DNA of 64,000 nucleotides from CAVONB01 sp963697205 (GCA_963697205.1 CAVONB010000001.1:111685-175684), one strand, 5' to 3'. Positions 28,343 to 37,891 are shown, numbered from the stretch's first letter. Notes: generated by a model from the sequence alone, not told the origin. Numbers and translations: made by a program.

Positions 28343-29095
28343 ATGGTCACCCGCATGACACGACGCCTTGCCCTGATCCTGCTCGGTTGCTTCCTGCTGC
28401 CGCTCGCTTCGCACGGGCTGTGGTGGCAGATGAACGATCATCCGCGCTCTTGGTCGGCCGCCAACTGGTCGTCGGCCGGGCTGCTGCCGGACGCGCGGCG
28501 CGTGCCGGGGGCGGTGGTGCATGTGATGGCCGGGCGGACCGGCCGCTGGAAGGGCATCTTCGCGCACCACACGTGGATCGTGGTCAAGCCGCAGGGCGCG
28601 GCGCGCTACACGCGCTATGACGTCGTGGGCTGGGGCAACGCGCTCAGAACCGACAACTACGCGCCCGACGCCCGCTGGTACGGCAACGTGCCGGAGATCC
28701 TGCTGACGCTCGAGGGCGACGATGCGGCGCGCGCGATCCCGCTGATCCGTGAAGCCGTGGCGCGCTACCCGCATGGTGGGCGCGGGGCCTACACGATCTG
28801 GCCGGGGCCGAACTCCAATACGTTCGTGGCGGCGGTGGCGCGGGGTGTGCCGGCGTTGGCGCCAGCGCTGTTGCCCACCGCCATCGGCAAGGATTTCGCT
28901 GGTTGGCCCGCCTATGCGGGACCGTCGCCGAGCCGCACGGGGCTGCAGGTTTCGCTTGCAGGGTTGTTCGGCGTCACGGTCGGCTGGGTCGAAGGGGTAG
29001 AGGTCAATTTCCTCGGGCTCGTGGCCGGCGTCGACATCCGGCGTCCCGCGTTGAAGCTGCCGGGCTGGGGCCGGATCGGGCTAGCGGCTTTCTAG
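28343..29095 (+). CDS. DUF3750-domain protein
   Basis: 250 residues from the ATG at 28343; a TTG further upstream is less likely. The N-terminus is a signal anchor (RLALILLGCFLLPLASHGLWW). The body contains HVMAGRTGRWKGIFAHHTWIVV, YDVVGWGN and a GRGAYTIWPGPNSNTFV block typical of DUF3750, a family of unknown function with a cysteine/asparagine-rich conserved segment (NSNTF). It probably faces the periplasm. It is transcribed away from the ThDP operon, with a 248-base spacer. Confidence 0.85.
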   Translation: MVTRMTRRLALILLGCFLLPLASHGLWWQMNDHPRSWSAANWSSAGLLPDARRVPGAVVHVMAGRTGRWKGIFAHHTWIVVKPQGAARYTRYDVVGWGNALRTDNYAPDARWYGNVPEILLTLEGDDAARAIPLIREAVARYPHGGRGAYTIWPGPNSNTFVAAVARGVPALAPALLPTAIGKDFAGWPAYAGPSPSRTGLQVSLAGLFGVTVGWVEGVEVNFLGLVAGVDIRRPALKLPGWGRIGLAAF

Positions 29096-29228
29096 TTGCG
29101 CCTTCCGACTCCGCTATTGTTAGCACTTCGGATGCCCACTTCGCATTCGCGCCGGTGATCCCCGCCTGCGCGGGGAGGTCGCCAGGGCGGGAAGGCGCGG
29201 GCGCCGCGCCGCCGGAGCGGAAGGGGCG

Positions 29229-30260
29229 TCAAAGCCCGGTGAGGGTGCGCAGAAGGGCGAGATTTTCGGGGCCTGGTTTCATCTCGCCGCGCTCGATGCG
29301 ACGGGCCAGCTCCACGACGGCGGCGTTGACGGGCGCGGATCCGCCGCGCTGTTCCGCCTCGGCGACGACGACGCCGTTGATGTCGTCAACCTCGCTGTGG
29401 CGGCCCTTCATCCAGTCCTGCAGCACGGTGGTCTTGGTGCCCGACAGCACGAAGCCTTGGAGCAGCGTGTCGAGCAGCGTCTCGACGAGGCGGTTGGTCT
29501 GGCGGACGTCGTCGGGCGTCAGCCCGAAGATCGGCAGCACGCGATGGCCTGCGGCCTGGCCGGTGTCGAGGGCCTCCTGGCCGGAGCGCAGCATGAGTTC
29601 GCGCATGCCGGGCAGGGCGACGGCTTCCAGCATCGGCACGCCGAGGATGGCGGTGGTGACGAGTGTGGTCGCGTTGGAGACGAGCTTCATCCACTTGGCG
29701 GCGCGGATGTCGTCGACGATCTCGACGGTGCCGGAGTGCGCCAGCAGATCGGCGATCTCATGCTCGCGGCCCTTGGTTGCAGGATCGATGCTGCCGACGG
29801 CGAACCAGGAGCGCGGCGGCGGGGAATGACGCTCGACGACGCCGGGCGTGAACATCATCGACGAAATCTCGATCACGGTGCCCATCGTGCGCTGCGGCCC
29901 GACCACCGCGGCGATGGTGTCGACGGTCATGCCGTTCTGCACGCCGGCGAGGAGGCCGTCGGGTTTCAGGTAGGGCTCGATCAGCTGGCAGGCCCAAAGC
30001 GTGTCGTAGGCCTTCATCAGCAAGAGCACGACGTCGAAGCGCTCGGTGAAGGTGCAGACGTCGCACAGATTGTAGGCGCGGACGGGGACCTGGAGCACGG
30101 TGTCGGGCATCTCGATGCGTGCGCCGTTCGCGCGCATGGCGGCGACGTGCTCGGGCCACTGGTCGATCAGGACGACGTCGAGTCCCGCCTTGGTCAGATC
30201 CGCGCCGATGGACGCGCCGTTGGCGCCCGCGCCGAGCACGGCGATTTTCCTGGCGGTCAT
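29229..30260 (-). CDS. Ketopantoate reductase-like (ApbA/PanE family) oxidoreductase
   Basis: 343 residues from the ATG at 30260. The N-terminus KIAVLGAGANGASIGADLTKAG is an NADPH-binding Rossmann loop. LLLMKAYDT and GVQNGMTVDTIAAVVG fit the PanE family, and AAKWMKLVSNATT carries the conserved catalytic lysine/asparagine segment. Family members reduce 2-dehydropantoate to pantoate. The sequence is longer than typical PanE and lies among catabolic genes, so another 2-oxoacid is possible. panC is 2.6 kb away on the other strand. A 15-residue longer start is possible. Confidence 0.85.
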   Translation of the reverse strand: MTARKIAVLGAGANGASIGADLTKAGLDVVLIDQWPEHVAAMRANGARIEMPDTVLQVPVRAYNLCDVCTFTERFDVVLLLMKAYDTLWACQLIEPYLKPDGLLAGVQNGMTVDTIAAVVGPQRTMGTVIEISSMMFTPGVVERHSPPPRSWFAVGSIDPATKGREHEIADLLAHSGTVEIVDDIRAAKWMKLVSNATTLVTTAILGVPMLEAVALPGMRELMLRSGQEALDTGQAAGHRVLPIFGLTPDDVRQTNRLVETLLDTLLQGFVLSGTKTTVLQDWMKGRHSEVDDINGVVVAEAEQRGGSAPVNAAVVELARRIERGEMKPGPENLALLRTLTGL

Positions 30261-30340
30261 CGTGCAGGACTCCGATGTGGGATGCGCCATAACCCTCCCC
30301 CCAGGATGAATGGGGAGAGGGCGTTGGGCGGCGCTTGCCG

Positions 30341-30736
30341 TCACTTCACCTCGGCGAGCCTCTGGCGCAACTCGGCCTGATTGGGGACGTCGGTGTAGTC
30401 CTCGCTCAGCTTGCCGGTGCCGGCCGGGCTCTTGCAGCTGAAGAAGCGGAACGGCCCTTGCAGGATGCGGATGCCGTGCACCGTGTGGCGCGGGATGTGG
30501 ATGACGTCGCCCGCGCCGCAGGCCATCACCTGGTCGCCGACGAGGAAGGCGGCGCGGCCTTCGAGCGGGTAGATCCACTGCTCGTCGTTGGGATGGACGT
30601 GCGGCGGGGGGCCTTCGCCTGACTGATAGGTGACGATGCCGATCTTCATCAGCTCGCCGCCGAACTGGATCATGGACACGTTCGGGTTCTTGATGTCAGG
30701 CGTCGCCTTGAGGTCCTGGGCTTTGTAGATCGGCAT
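30341..30736 (-). CDS. Cupin-domain protein
   Basis: 131 residues. The cupin motif is PPPHVHPNDEQWIYPLEGRAAFLVGD (His, His, Glu) with a second half GDVIHIPRHTVHGI. All expected metal ligands are present. It lies between an oxidoreductase and a dehydratase on the same strand, so a small sugar-acid or hydroxy-acid pathway is conceivable. It is separated from the dehydratase by repeated GGGGACGGTTCC hairpin sequences that may terminate the upstream transcript. Confidence 0.85.
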   Translation of the reverse strand: MPIYKAQDLKATPDIKNPNVSMIQFGGELMKIGIVTYQSGEGPPPHVHPNDEQWIYPLEGRAAFLVGDQVMACGAGDVIHIPRHTVHGIRILQGPFRFFSCKSPAGTGKLSEDYTDVPNQAELRQRLAEVK

Positions 30737-30768
30737 TTGTTTCGCTCCCTGGTTTCGTTTGGGTTCTG

Positions 30769-30885
30769 AAAAATGGGGACGGTTCCATTTGGGTCGGAAA
30801 AATGGGGACGGTTCCATTTGGGTCGAAGGCTCGATGGACGGTTCGCGGCGCGATGACCCCAATGGAACCGTCCCCATTTTTTGGT
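30769..30885. repeat. Direct and inverted GGGGACGGTTCC repeats
   Basis: AAAAATGGGGACGGTTCCAT occurs twice directly within 30769-30821. Its inverse, AATGGAACCGTCCCCATTTT, follows at about 30860-30882. The inverted arms are about 24 bases and could form a long hairpin with T-rich flanks on both strands, located just after the dehydratase gene. Such sequences recur in proteobacterial intergenic regions; their mobility is not known from this window. Confidence 0.75.
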
Positions 30886-30893
30886 TTCAGTCT

Positions 30894-32627
30894 TCAATGG
30901 ATCTCCGGCTCGGGCGTGGCGGCGCCGGATTCGAGGAAGTCGAAGTCGCAGCCGTCGTCGGCCTGGCCGATGTGCTCCTGGAACATGCGGCCGTAGCCGC
31001 GCTCGTAGCGCGGCGGGAGCGGCTTCCATTCGGACCGGCGGCGCGCGAGTTCCTCGTCGGAGACGTGCAGGTGCAGGCCGCGGCCCTTGACGTCGACCTC
31101 GATCTCGTCGCCGGTCTCGACGAGCGCCAGCGGACCGCCGACGAAACTTTCCGGCGTGACGTGCAGGATGCAGGCGCCGTAGCTCGTGCCGGACATGCGT
31201 GCGTCCGAGATGCGCAGCATGTCGCGCACGCCGGCCTTCACGAGCTTGCTGCGGGATCGGCAGCATGCCCCACTCCGGCATGCCGGGGCCGCCCTTGGGG
31301 CCCGAGTTCTGGAGCACGAGGACGTGGTCGGGCGTGACGTCGAGGTCGTCGCGCTCGACCTCGGCGGCCATGTGGTTGTAGTCGCGGAACACGATCGCCT
31401 TGCCGCGATGCTGGCGCAGCCGTGGCTCGGCGGCGGACGGCTTCATCACGCAGCCGCGCGGGGCGAGGTTGCCCTTCAGGACGGCGGTCGCACCTTCGCC
31501 ATAGATCGGGTCCTCAAGGCTCTGGATGACGTCGGGCAGCCAGACCTGCGCCTTCTCGATGTTCTCGCCGAGCGTGCGCGCCGTTCACGGTCATGGCGTG
31601 GCCGTGCAAGAGGTCGCCGAGCGCCTGCATCAGCGCGGGCAGGCCGCCGGCGTAGTAGAAGTCTTCCATCAGGTATTCGCCGGACGGGCGCAGGTTGGCG
31701 ATGACCGGCACCTTGCGGCTGATCTGGTCGAAGCGCTCGAGCGACAGCGCGATGCCGGCGCGGCGCGCCATGGCGATGACGTGGATGATGGCGTTGGTCG
31801 AGCCGCCGAGCGCCATGTGGACGGAGATGGCGTTGTCGAAAGCGGCGCGCGGTGAGGATCTGGTCGGGCGTCAGATCCTCCCAGACCATGTCGACGATGC
31901 GGCGGCCGGCTTGGGCGCACATGCGCGGGTGGTTGGCGTCGGCGGCGGGGATGGCGGATGCGCCGGGCAGCGTCATGCCGAGAGCTTCGGCGATCGACAT
32001 CATGGTGGCGGCGGTGCCCATGACCATGCAGGTCCCGAACGAGCGCGCGATGCCGTCCTCGATCTCGTCCCAGTCGGCCTCGGTGATGCGGCCGGCGCGC
32101 TTCTCGTCCCAGTACTTCCAGGTGTCGGAGCCCGAGCCCAGCGTCTCGCCGCGCCAGTTGCCGCGCAGCATCGGACCGGCGGGCACGAAGATGAAGGGAA
32201 TGCCCATCGAGACCGCGCCCATGACGAGGCCGGGGGTGGTCTTGTCGCAGCCGCCGAGCAGGATGGCGCCGTCGATCGGATGGGAGCGGAGCAGCTCCTC
32301 GGTCTCCATGGCGAGGAAGTTGCGATAGAGCATGGTGGTCGGCTTGACGAACGGCTCGGCCAGCGAGATCGCGGGCAGCTCGATCGGGAAGCCGCCGGCC
32401 TGCAGCACGCCGCGCTTCACGTCCTCCACACGGGCGCGCAGGTGGGCGTGGCAGGCGTTGATGTCGGACCAGGTGTTGATGATGCCGATGACCGGCTTGC
32501 CGCCCCAGTCGCCGCCGTCGTAGCCCATCTGGCGCAGGCGCGAGCGGTGGCCGAAGGCGCGCAGATCCGCGACGCCGAGCCAGCGGTGGGAGCGCAGGTC
32601 CTCGGGCTTCTTGCGCCGGCTCGACAT
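30894..32627 (-). pseudogene. IlvD/Edd family dehydratase, frameshifted
   Basis: The protein begins MSSRRKKPEDLRSHRW and carries the three iron-sulfur cysteines typical of the family: in NTWSDINACHAHL, GGCDKTTPG and FGTCMVMGTAATM. It then changes frame near 31850, near 31577 and near 31255. The pieces MALGGSTNAIIHVIAMARRAG, NSGPKGGPGMPEWGM and SDARMSGTSYGACILHVTPE complete a normal C-terminus ending at 30894. Total length is about 577 residues. Sequence details resemble sugar-acid dehydratases such as L-arabonate dehydratase as much as dihydroxy-acid dehydratase, so the substrate is open. Continuity of peptide in all frames argues for sequence errors. Confidence 0.82.
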
Positions 32628-32865
32628 GGGGGCTCTCCGAAGTTGAAGGTGATCGCCGCGCGGCAGTCAGGGCGGGGTCTTACGATTGGGCCGCGCAGCG
32701 AAAGTCCTCTCAAGGCCGCGGCAAAGTCAAGCGTCCTGGCCGGTCCGCCGGTCGCGGTCCGCCGGTGCTTGACGGCGATTGCGGGTTGGTCTCAGTTTTG
32801 CGCCCCGTCCCCAAGATCCGGTTCCGGCACCGCGTGCCGGCCCATTCGTCAAGGAGCACGCTTTG

Positions 32866-33795
32866 ATGGCGCGGAAAACGGTCAAGGTCGCGCGAACGGT
32901 CAAGGATCTGCGCCGGATCGTTCAGGGCTGGCGCAGGGCCGGCGAGACGGTCGGGCTCATTCCGACGATGGGGGCCCTGCACGAGGGCCATCTGGTGCTG
33001 GTGTCACAAGCCAAGGTGCGGTGCGACCGGGCCGTGGCCTCGATCTTCGTCAACCCGACGCAGTTCGCACCCAACGAGGACTTCGGCAAGTATCCGCGCA
33101 CGTTCGAGACGGATCTGGAGAAGCTCGCCAGCGTCGATTGCGAGCTGGTGTGGGCGCCGACGCCGGAGGAAATGTACCGCGAAGGGTTCGCCACGCGCAT
33201 CGTGCCTGGGGGCGCGGCGGAGGGGCTCGAGAGCGACTTCCGTCCGCACTTCTTCGGCGGCGTCGCCACGGTGTGCACCAAGCTCTTCACGCAGGTGGCG
33301 TCGGACATCGCGATGTTCGGGGAGAAGGATTATCAGCAGCTGTGCGTCGTCAAGCAAACGGTGCGCGATCTCGACCTGCCGCTGACGATCGTCGGGGTGG
33401 AGACGATCCGTGAGGCCGACGGCCTGGCGATGTCGAGCCGCAACCGGTATTTGACGCCGGACGAGCGGGCGATTGCGCCGGCGCTTCATCGAGCGCTGTC
33501 GGGCATCGCCGAGGGCATCGCGCGGGACATGAGCGCGGGCGCCGATCCCAAGCGGATCGCAACGCTGGTGGCGGCAGCCAAGCGCGGGGTCACGGCGGCC
33601 GGCTTCGGCAAGATCGATTACATCGAGGTGCGCGACGCGGAGACCTTGGCGAAGGTCGAAGCCGGAAGCATGCGGTCATTGCGGATCCTGGCCGCGGTGT
33701 GGCTCGGGACGACGCGGCTGATCGACAACATTGCGGCGGGTCCCCGCGTCGGGCGAGGGCGGGCGCGCGGCGGCGCAAAGGTCAATCTGGGCTGA
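32866..33795 (+). CDS. panC: Pantoate--beta-alanine ligase
   Basis: 309 residues; ATG at 32866 with AAGGAG ten bases upstream. PanC condenses pantoate and beta-alanine with ATP to pantothenate, the vitamin B5 precursor of CoA. The HxGH nucleotide-binding motif is in PTMGALHEGHLVL (His39, His42). SIFVNPTQFAPNEDF, FGEKDYQQLCVVK and the KMSKS-equivalent MSSRNRYL are all present. The C-terminus ends in a glycine/arginine-rich tail (GRGRARGGAKVNLG) that is longer than usual. It stands as a single gene with panB not adjacent. Confidence 0.96.
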   Translation: MARKTVKVARTVKDLRRIVQGWRRAGETVGLIPTMGALHEGHLVLVSQAKVRCDRAVASIFVNPTQFAPNEDFGKYPRTFETDLEKLASVDCELVWAPTPEEMYREGFATRIVPGGAAEGLESDFRPHFFGGVATVCTKLFTQVASDIAMFGEKDYQQLCVVKQTVRDLDLPLTIVGVETIREADGLAMSSRNRYLTPDERAIAPALHRALSGIAEGIARDMSAGADPKRIATLVAAAKRGVTAAGFGKIDYIEVRDAETLAKVEAGSMRSLRILAAVWLGTTRLIDNIAAGPRVGRGRARGGAKVNLG

Positions 33796-33913
33796 TCGCA
33801 ACTATCCGTCGATGCCGATTGGCCTGCATCAAGGCGTCTTGGCAGGCGTGTGCGCAGGATGCGCGCGACGGGGACATGACCTGAGTGCGGGCCCTTGGTC
33901 CAGGGGACATGCG

Positions 33914-35392
33914 ATGAGCGAACCAGTCAACGCTGCGGACTGCGACAGCGTCTCTGCGCGGATCGCTCGCGGCGGACTGATCGGCGGTCCCGTGCTCGCC
34001 GCGGCGATGCTGCTGTCGGGGCCGCCCGATGGGCTCGAGCCGGCCGCCTGGAAGGCGGCGGTGGTGGTGGTGTGGATGGCCGCGTGGTGGATGAGCGAGG
34101 CGATCCCGCTCGCGATCACGGCGCTGCTGCCGCTGGTGCTGCTGCCGATGCTCGGCATCCAGGGCATCGACAAGACCGCGCCGGCTTTTGCGCAACCACT
34201 GATCTTCCTGTTTCTCGGCGGCTTCCTGCTGGCCAAGGCGATGGAGCGGTGGAACCTGCATCGGCGGCTGTCGCGCATCGCCGCGCGCATCGGTGGCGAC
34301 CGGCCGCGGCTGATCGTACTCAATCTGATGCTGGCGACCGCCTTTTTGAGCATGTGGATCTCCAACACGGCGACGGCGATGGTAATGATGCCGATCGCGC
34401 AATCGCTGGCGCAGGGCGGATCGCGGGAGGATGGGGAGGGCGCGGGTGCGGCGGGCGATTTCGGGCCGGCGCTCCTGCTCGGTACCGCGTTCGCGGCGAC
34501 GATCGGCGGCATGGGGACGCTGATCGGGACGCCCCCGAATGCGCTCTTCGCGGGACTGATGGCGAAGACCTACGGGATCGAGATCGGCTTTGCGGCGTGG
34601 ATGGTGATCGGCGTCCCTGTGGTGCTCGTGCTGCTGCCGGTCACCTGGCTGGTGCTGACGCGCATTGCGCTGCGCGTCCCGGCGCGGGCGCCGATGGTCT
34701 GGCCAGCGTTCGCGGGGGCTGAGGCGCGACTGGCGCCGATGGGTACCGGCGCGCGGCGTGTCGCCTTTGTGCTGGTGCTGACGGCGCTGGCCTGGATCAC
34801 GCGGCCGCTGATCGTGCGCGTGCTGCCCGATGTGCCGCTGAGCGATGCGGGCATCGCGATGATCGCGGCGGTGGCGCTGTTCGTCATTCCCTCCGGCGAG
34901 CGACGCGGCGAGGCGCTGCTCGACTGGGACCGTGCCAAGGGGTTGCGCTGGGACGTGCTGATTCTGGTCGGCGGCGGGCTGGCGCTGGCCGATGCCATTC
35001 ACACTTCTGGGCTGGCCGACGTTCTGGCCGATCGCATGGCGGGGCTTGCGGGATTGCCGGCGCCGCTCATTCTTCTGCTGCTGTTCGTCGCGATCGTGTA
35101 TCTCGGCGAATTGGCGAGCAACACGGCGATGGCGGCGGTATTCCTGCCGATCGCGGGCGCCACGGCGATCGGCATGGGGCTGGCGCCGATCGCGATGACG
35201 CTGCCGGTGGCGCTGGCGGCGTCGCTGGGCTTTATGCTGCCGGTGGCGACGCCGCCCAATGCCATCGCCTATGGGACCGGCGCGGTGAGCTCCCAGCAGA
35301 TGCTGCGCGCGGGCGCGGTGCTCGACGTCGTCTCCATCGTCATCGTGGCGGCCATGGCCTACGTCTTAGGCCCGATGCTGTTTGCGATGTGA
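33914..35392 (+). CDS. DASS/SLC13-family anion or dicarboxylate symporter
   Basis: 492 residues with about 11 hydrophobic segments. Two SNT sodium-binding signatures, MWISNTATAMVMMPI and ELASNTAMAAVFLPI, sit in the two inverted halves as in the divalent anion/sodium symporter family. MGTLIGTPPNALFAG and LPVATPPNAIAYG are the matching second motifs. It should import dicarboxylates or sulfate with Na+ at the inner membrane. It follows panC by 118 bases but has its own upstream AGGGGA site; co-transcription is possible without functional link. Confidence 0.92.
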   Translation: MSEPVNAADCDSVSARIARGGLIGGPVLAAAMLLSGPPDGLEPAAWKAAVVVVWMAAWWMSEAIPLAITALLPLVLLPMLGIQGIDKTAPAFAQPLIFLFLGGFLLAKAMERWNLHRRLSRIAARIGGDRPRLIVLNLMLATAFLSMWISNTATAMVMMPIAQSLAQGGSREDGEGAGAAGDFGPALLLGTAFAATIGGMGTLIGTPPNALFAGLMAKTYGIEIGFAAWMVIGVPVVLVLLPVTWLVLTRIALRVPARAPMVWPAFAGAEARLAPMGTGARRVAFVLVLTALAWITRPLIVRVLPDVPLSDAGIAMIAAVALFVIPSGERRGEALLDWDRAKGLRWDVLILVGGGLALADAIHTSGLADVLADRMAGLAGLPAPLILLLLFVAIVYLGELASNTAMAAVFLPIAGATAIGMGLAPIAMTLPVALAASLGFMLPVATPPNAIAYGTGAVSSQQMLRAGAVLDVVSIVIVAAMAYVLGPMLFAM

Positions 35393-35425
35393 CGCGGCAG
35401 GCGGGCGCTGCGTCCTGCCTGCAAC

Positions 35426-36235
35426 TCAGCGGCCCTTGAACTGGGGCTTTCGCTTCTCGTTGAAGGCGCGGATGCCTTCCAGGCGATCCTCGGTGCCGAC
35501 GGTGCGGTTGTAGGCCTCGATCTCGAAACTGTAGCCGTCGGCGCGGGGGAGATCCTCCGACTTGTCGATCGATTTCTTGGCCTGGCGCACCGCGACGGGC
35601 GCGTTCGCGGCGATGCGGCTCGCCACGGCGAGGACCTCCGGCATCAGCTGATCGCCGGGCAGTATGCGGTTGACGAGGCCCCAGGCGAGCGCGTCGGCGG
35701 CGGAGAACGGGGTGCCGGTCAGGATGATCTCCTTGGCGCGGCGGACGCCGACGCCGCGGCCGAGGTTCTGGGTGCCCATGGCGCCGGGGATGATGCCGAG
35801 CGCGACCTCGGTCTGGGCGAAGCGGGCATGATCGGCGGCGTAGATGAAGTCGCAGGCGAGCGCCAGCTCGCAGCCGCCTGCGTAGGCCGCGCCGTTGACG
35901 GCGGCGATGATCGGGACCGGGCAGGCGAGCATGGCGCGGATCGTCTGCTCGACGATGGCGTGCTGATGGCGCCAGGTCTCGTCGGTCATGCCGTTGCGCT
36001 CTTTCAGGTCGGCGCCGGCGCAGAAAGCCTTGGGACCGGCGCCGGTCAAGACGAGGCAGCGGGCGCGGTTCTCGTAGACATAGAAGTCGGCGAAGCAGTC
36101 GCGCAGCTCAATCATCATCTGCGTGTTCATCGCATTCGACGCGTCGGGGCGGTTCATCGTCACCTGCACGACGTCGGGAGCGGGCGTGGACAGGGCCAGG
36201 GTTTCGAAGGCGGGAAGGGCGGGGGCGGACGACAT
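35426..36235 (-). CDS. Enoyl-CoA hydratase/isomerase family protein
   Basis: 269 residues from the ATG at 36235. The crotonase fold is marked by VTMNRPDASNAMNTQM, the oxyanion-hole strand CLVLTGAGPKAFCAGADLKER and the second oxyanion/glutamate region AAVNGAAYAGGCELALACDFIYAA. The glutamate in FAQTEVALGIIPGAMGTQNLGR sits where the second catalytic residue is expected, so the enzyme may be a true hydratase. Likely role: beta-oxidation or branched-chain/aromatic acid degradation. The upstream extension of the open frame is non-coding. A GC-rich hairpin lies between its stop and that of the convergent transporter. Confidence 0.9.
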   Translation of the reverse strand: MSSAPALPAFETLALSTPAPDVVQVTMNRPDASNAMNTQMMIELRDCFADFYVYENRARCLVLTGAGPKAFCAGADLKERNGMTDETWRHQHAIVEQTIRAMLACPVPIIAAVNGAAYAGGCELALACDFIYAADHARFAQTEVALGIIPGAMGTQNLGRGVGVRRAKEIILTGTPFSAADALAWGLVNRILPGDQLMPEVLAVASRIAANAPVAVRQAKKSIDKSEDLPRADGYSFEIEAYNRTVGTEDRLEGIRAFNEKRKPQFKGR

Positions 36236-36423
36236 CGGGGGCTCCTGGCGGCGTTGCGAGGGATCGGAGGGGCATGTGAAGCGCAAGGGGGGGCCTTGCG
36301 CAAGGGCAGGCTCTGCATCGGGGGATGGCTGTAGCGTGTGCGAGGCGGCATCAAACCTGGGAGAGGAGGCGTTCAAATCCCGAGCAAGCCTCTCGACTTT
36401 CGCCGCCTCAGCGCCTAGTTATG

Positions 36424-36440
36424 TTTTGAACCATTCCAAA
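36424..36440. promoter_or_regulatory. Irr-type iron control element upstream of the NifU-like gene
   Basis: TTTTGAACCATTCCAAA is close to the palindromic Irr box TTTAGAA-N3-TTCTAAA (inverse strand TTTGGAATGGTTCAAAA). It lies 53 bases before the NifU-like start. In Hyphomicrobiales, Irr represses or activates iron genes through such boxes. The assignment is by consensus only. Confidence 0.55.
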
Positions 36441-36493
36441 CTAGCGGTGCCCAGGGCCGGAGCAGGCCCGGCCGGTACCCCCAGGAGAGGCCG

Positions 36494-37051
36494 ATGTTCA
36501 TCCAGACCGAGGCGACGCCGAATCCCGCAACGCTCAAGTTCCTGCCAGGGCGGCAGGTGCTGGCGTCGGGTACGGCGGATTTCCGCACTGCCGGCGAAGC
36601 GGGCTCCTCGCCGCTGGCGCAGCGGTTGTTCGAGGTGGAGGGCGTCAACGGCGTGTTCCTCGGCTCCGATTTCATCTCCGTGACGAAGACCGAGGCGATG
36701 GCGTGGGCGCATCTGAAGCCCGCCATTCTCGGCACGATCATGGAGCACTTCGTGTCCGGCGCCCAGGCGCTGGAGGACGGTGGTACGAACGACGTGGCCG
36801 CCGGCGGCTACGATCCCGCCGACGAGGAGGTCGTAACCACCATTAAGGAGCTGCTGGAGACGCGTGTGCGTCCGGCGGTGGCGCAGGATGGCGGCGACAT
36901 CACGTTCAACGGCTTCCGCGACGGGGTCGTCTATCTGCAGATGCGCGGCGCCTGCCAGGGCTGCCCGAGCTCCACCGCGACGCTGCGGCACGGCATCGAG
37001 AACCTGCTCCGGCACTTCTGCCCTGAGGTCCAGGAGGTGCAGGCGGTTTGA
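36494..37051 (+). CDS. NifU-family Fe-S scaffold protein (NfuA-like)
   Basis: 185 residues. The N-terminal half is an Nfu_N domain (MFIQTEATPNPATLKFLPG, VEGVNGVFLGSDFISVTK). The C-terminal half is a NifU domain with RPAVAQDGGDITFNGFRDG and the cluster-binding CxxC in GACQGCPSS (Cys154, Cys157). Such proteins carry a 4Fe-4S cluster and deliver it to target enzymes in the cytosol. The ICE/Irr-like palindrome upstream fits iron-responsive control. A clean terminator follows its stop by 22 bases. Confidence 0.93.
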   Translation: MFIQTEATPNPATLKFLPGRQVLASGTADFRTAGEAGSSPLAQRLFEVEGVNGVFLGSDFISVTKTEAMAWAHLKPAILGTIMEHFVSGAQALEDGGTNDVAAGGYDPADEEVVTTIKELLETRVRPAVAQDGGDITFNGFRDGVVYLQMRGACQGCPSSTATLRHGIENLLRHFCPEVQEVQAV

Positions 37052-37073
37052 GCCGGTGGACTTCACGATTGCG

Positions 37074-37098
37074 AAACCCCGCCTCGCGCGGGGTTTTT
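37074..37098 (+). terminator. Rho-independent terminator of the NifU-like gene
   Basis: A perfect 9-bp stem (37074-37082 with 37088-37096) with a five-base loop runs into TTTTT at 37094-37098. It lies 22 bases after the stop codon. Confidence 0.85.
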
Positions 37099-37176
37099 CT
37101 TTGCCCCGCCCCAGTTTAGAACTCCTGTCCGACGACGTGGCGGTTCGCCCACATTCCATCAGCCAACGAGGTCACC

Positions 37177-37770
37177 ATGAGCCAGAAGATCGACGACAAC
37201 GCCCTGCGCCAGCTTTTCCTCGACGCGCGTACGCAGAACAAGTGGCAGGCCAAGGACGTGACCGACGACCAGCTGCGCCAGATCCTCGATATCCTGAAAT
37301 TCGGCCCGACCAGCATGAATATGCAGCCGGCGCGCTTCGTCTTCTTGCGCTCCAAGGAGGCCAAAGAACGCCTGAAGCCGTTCCTCACGCCGGGCAACGT
37401 GGACAAGACGATGTCGGCGCCCGTGACCGCGATCATCGGTCATGATCTGAGGTTCTTCGAGAAGCTGCCGCAGACGTTCCCGCACCGGCCGGACGCGAAG
37501 AACATGTATGAGGGCAAGCCCGAGTTCGCTCAGACGCACGCCTTCCGCAACGGGTCGCTGCAGGGCGCCTACTTCATGCTGGCGGCGCGCGCTATCGGAT
37601 TGGACATCGGTGGCATGTCCGGCTTCAACAACGCCGGTGTCGACGGCGAGTTCTTCGCCGGCACGGACATCAAGTCGAACTTCTTGTGCAACGTCGGCTA
37701 CGGCGATCCCTCCGGCGTGATGGAGCGGCTGCCGCGGCTGTCGTTCGACGAGTACGCCAAGATCATCTAA
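37177..37770 (+). CDS. Nitroreductase-family protein, RutE/malonic semialdehyde reductase-like
   Basis: 197 residues. Features are the FMN-contact segment KFGPTSMNMQPARFVFLRSKEAKERLKPFL, the TFPHRPDAKNMYEG loop and GLDIGGMSGFNNAGVDGEFF with FLCNVGYGDPSG. All are typical for the RutE/HadB subgroup, which reduces malonic semialdehyde to 3-hydroxypropionate in pyrimidine use. No other rut gene is in the window, so the real substrate may be a different aldehyde or nitro compound. It has its own promoter space between the terminator at 37098 and the start. Confidence 0.9.
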   Translation: MSQKIDDNALRQLFLDARTQNKWQAKDVTDDQLRQILDILKFGPTSMNMQPARFVFLRSKEAKERLKPFLTPGNVDKTMSAPVTAIIGHDLRFFEKLPQTFPHRPDAKNMYEGKPEFAQTHAFRNGSLQGAYFMLAARAIGLDIGGMSGFNNAGVDGEFFAGTDIKSNFLCNVGYGDPSGVMERLPRLSFDEYAKII

Positions 37771-37891
37771 GCCGGCCGGCCGCCGTGAACCTCGCGGCGC
37801 CAGTTGCAACATCGCGCGGGGCGGATGGCTGGCAGCTGTCCGCCCTTTACTTTCTTCTCGCGGGCAAAGGGTGGGCGTTTTCCTTCGCGCG

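Noticed and set aside
26427..28358. 643-codon plus-strand open frame over the ThDP enzyme
   Set aside because: Antisense of a real gene with all ThDP motifs on the other strand; low-complexity composition caused by high GC. Several similar long frames (1269-2342, 10800-12323, 31695-33413, 33782-35002, 4299-5867) were left out for the same reason.
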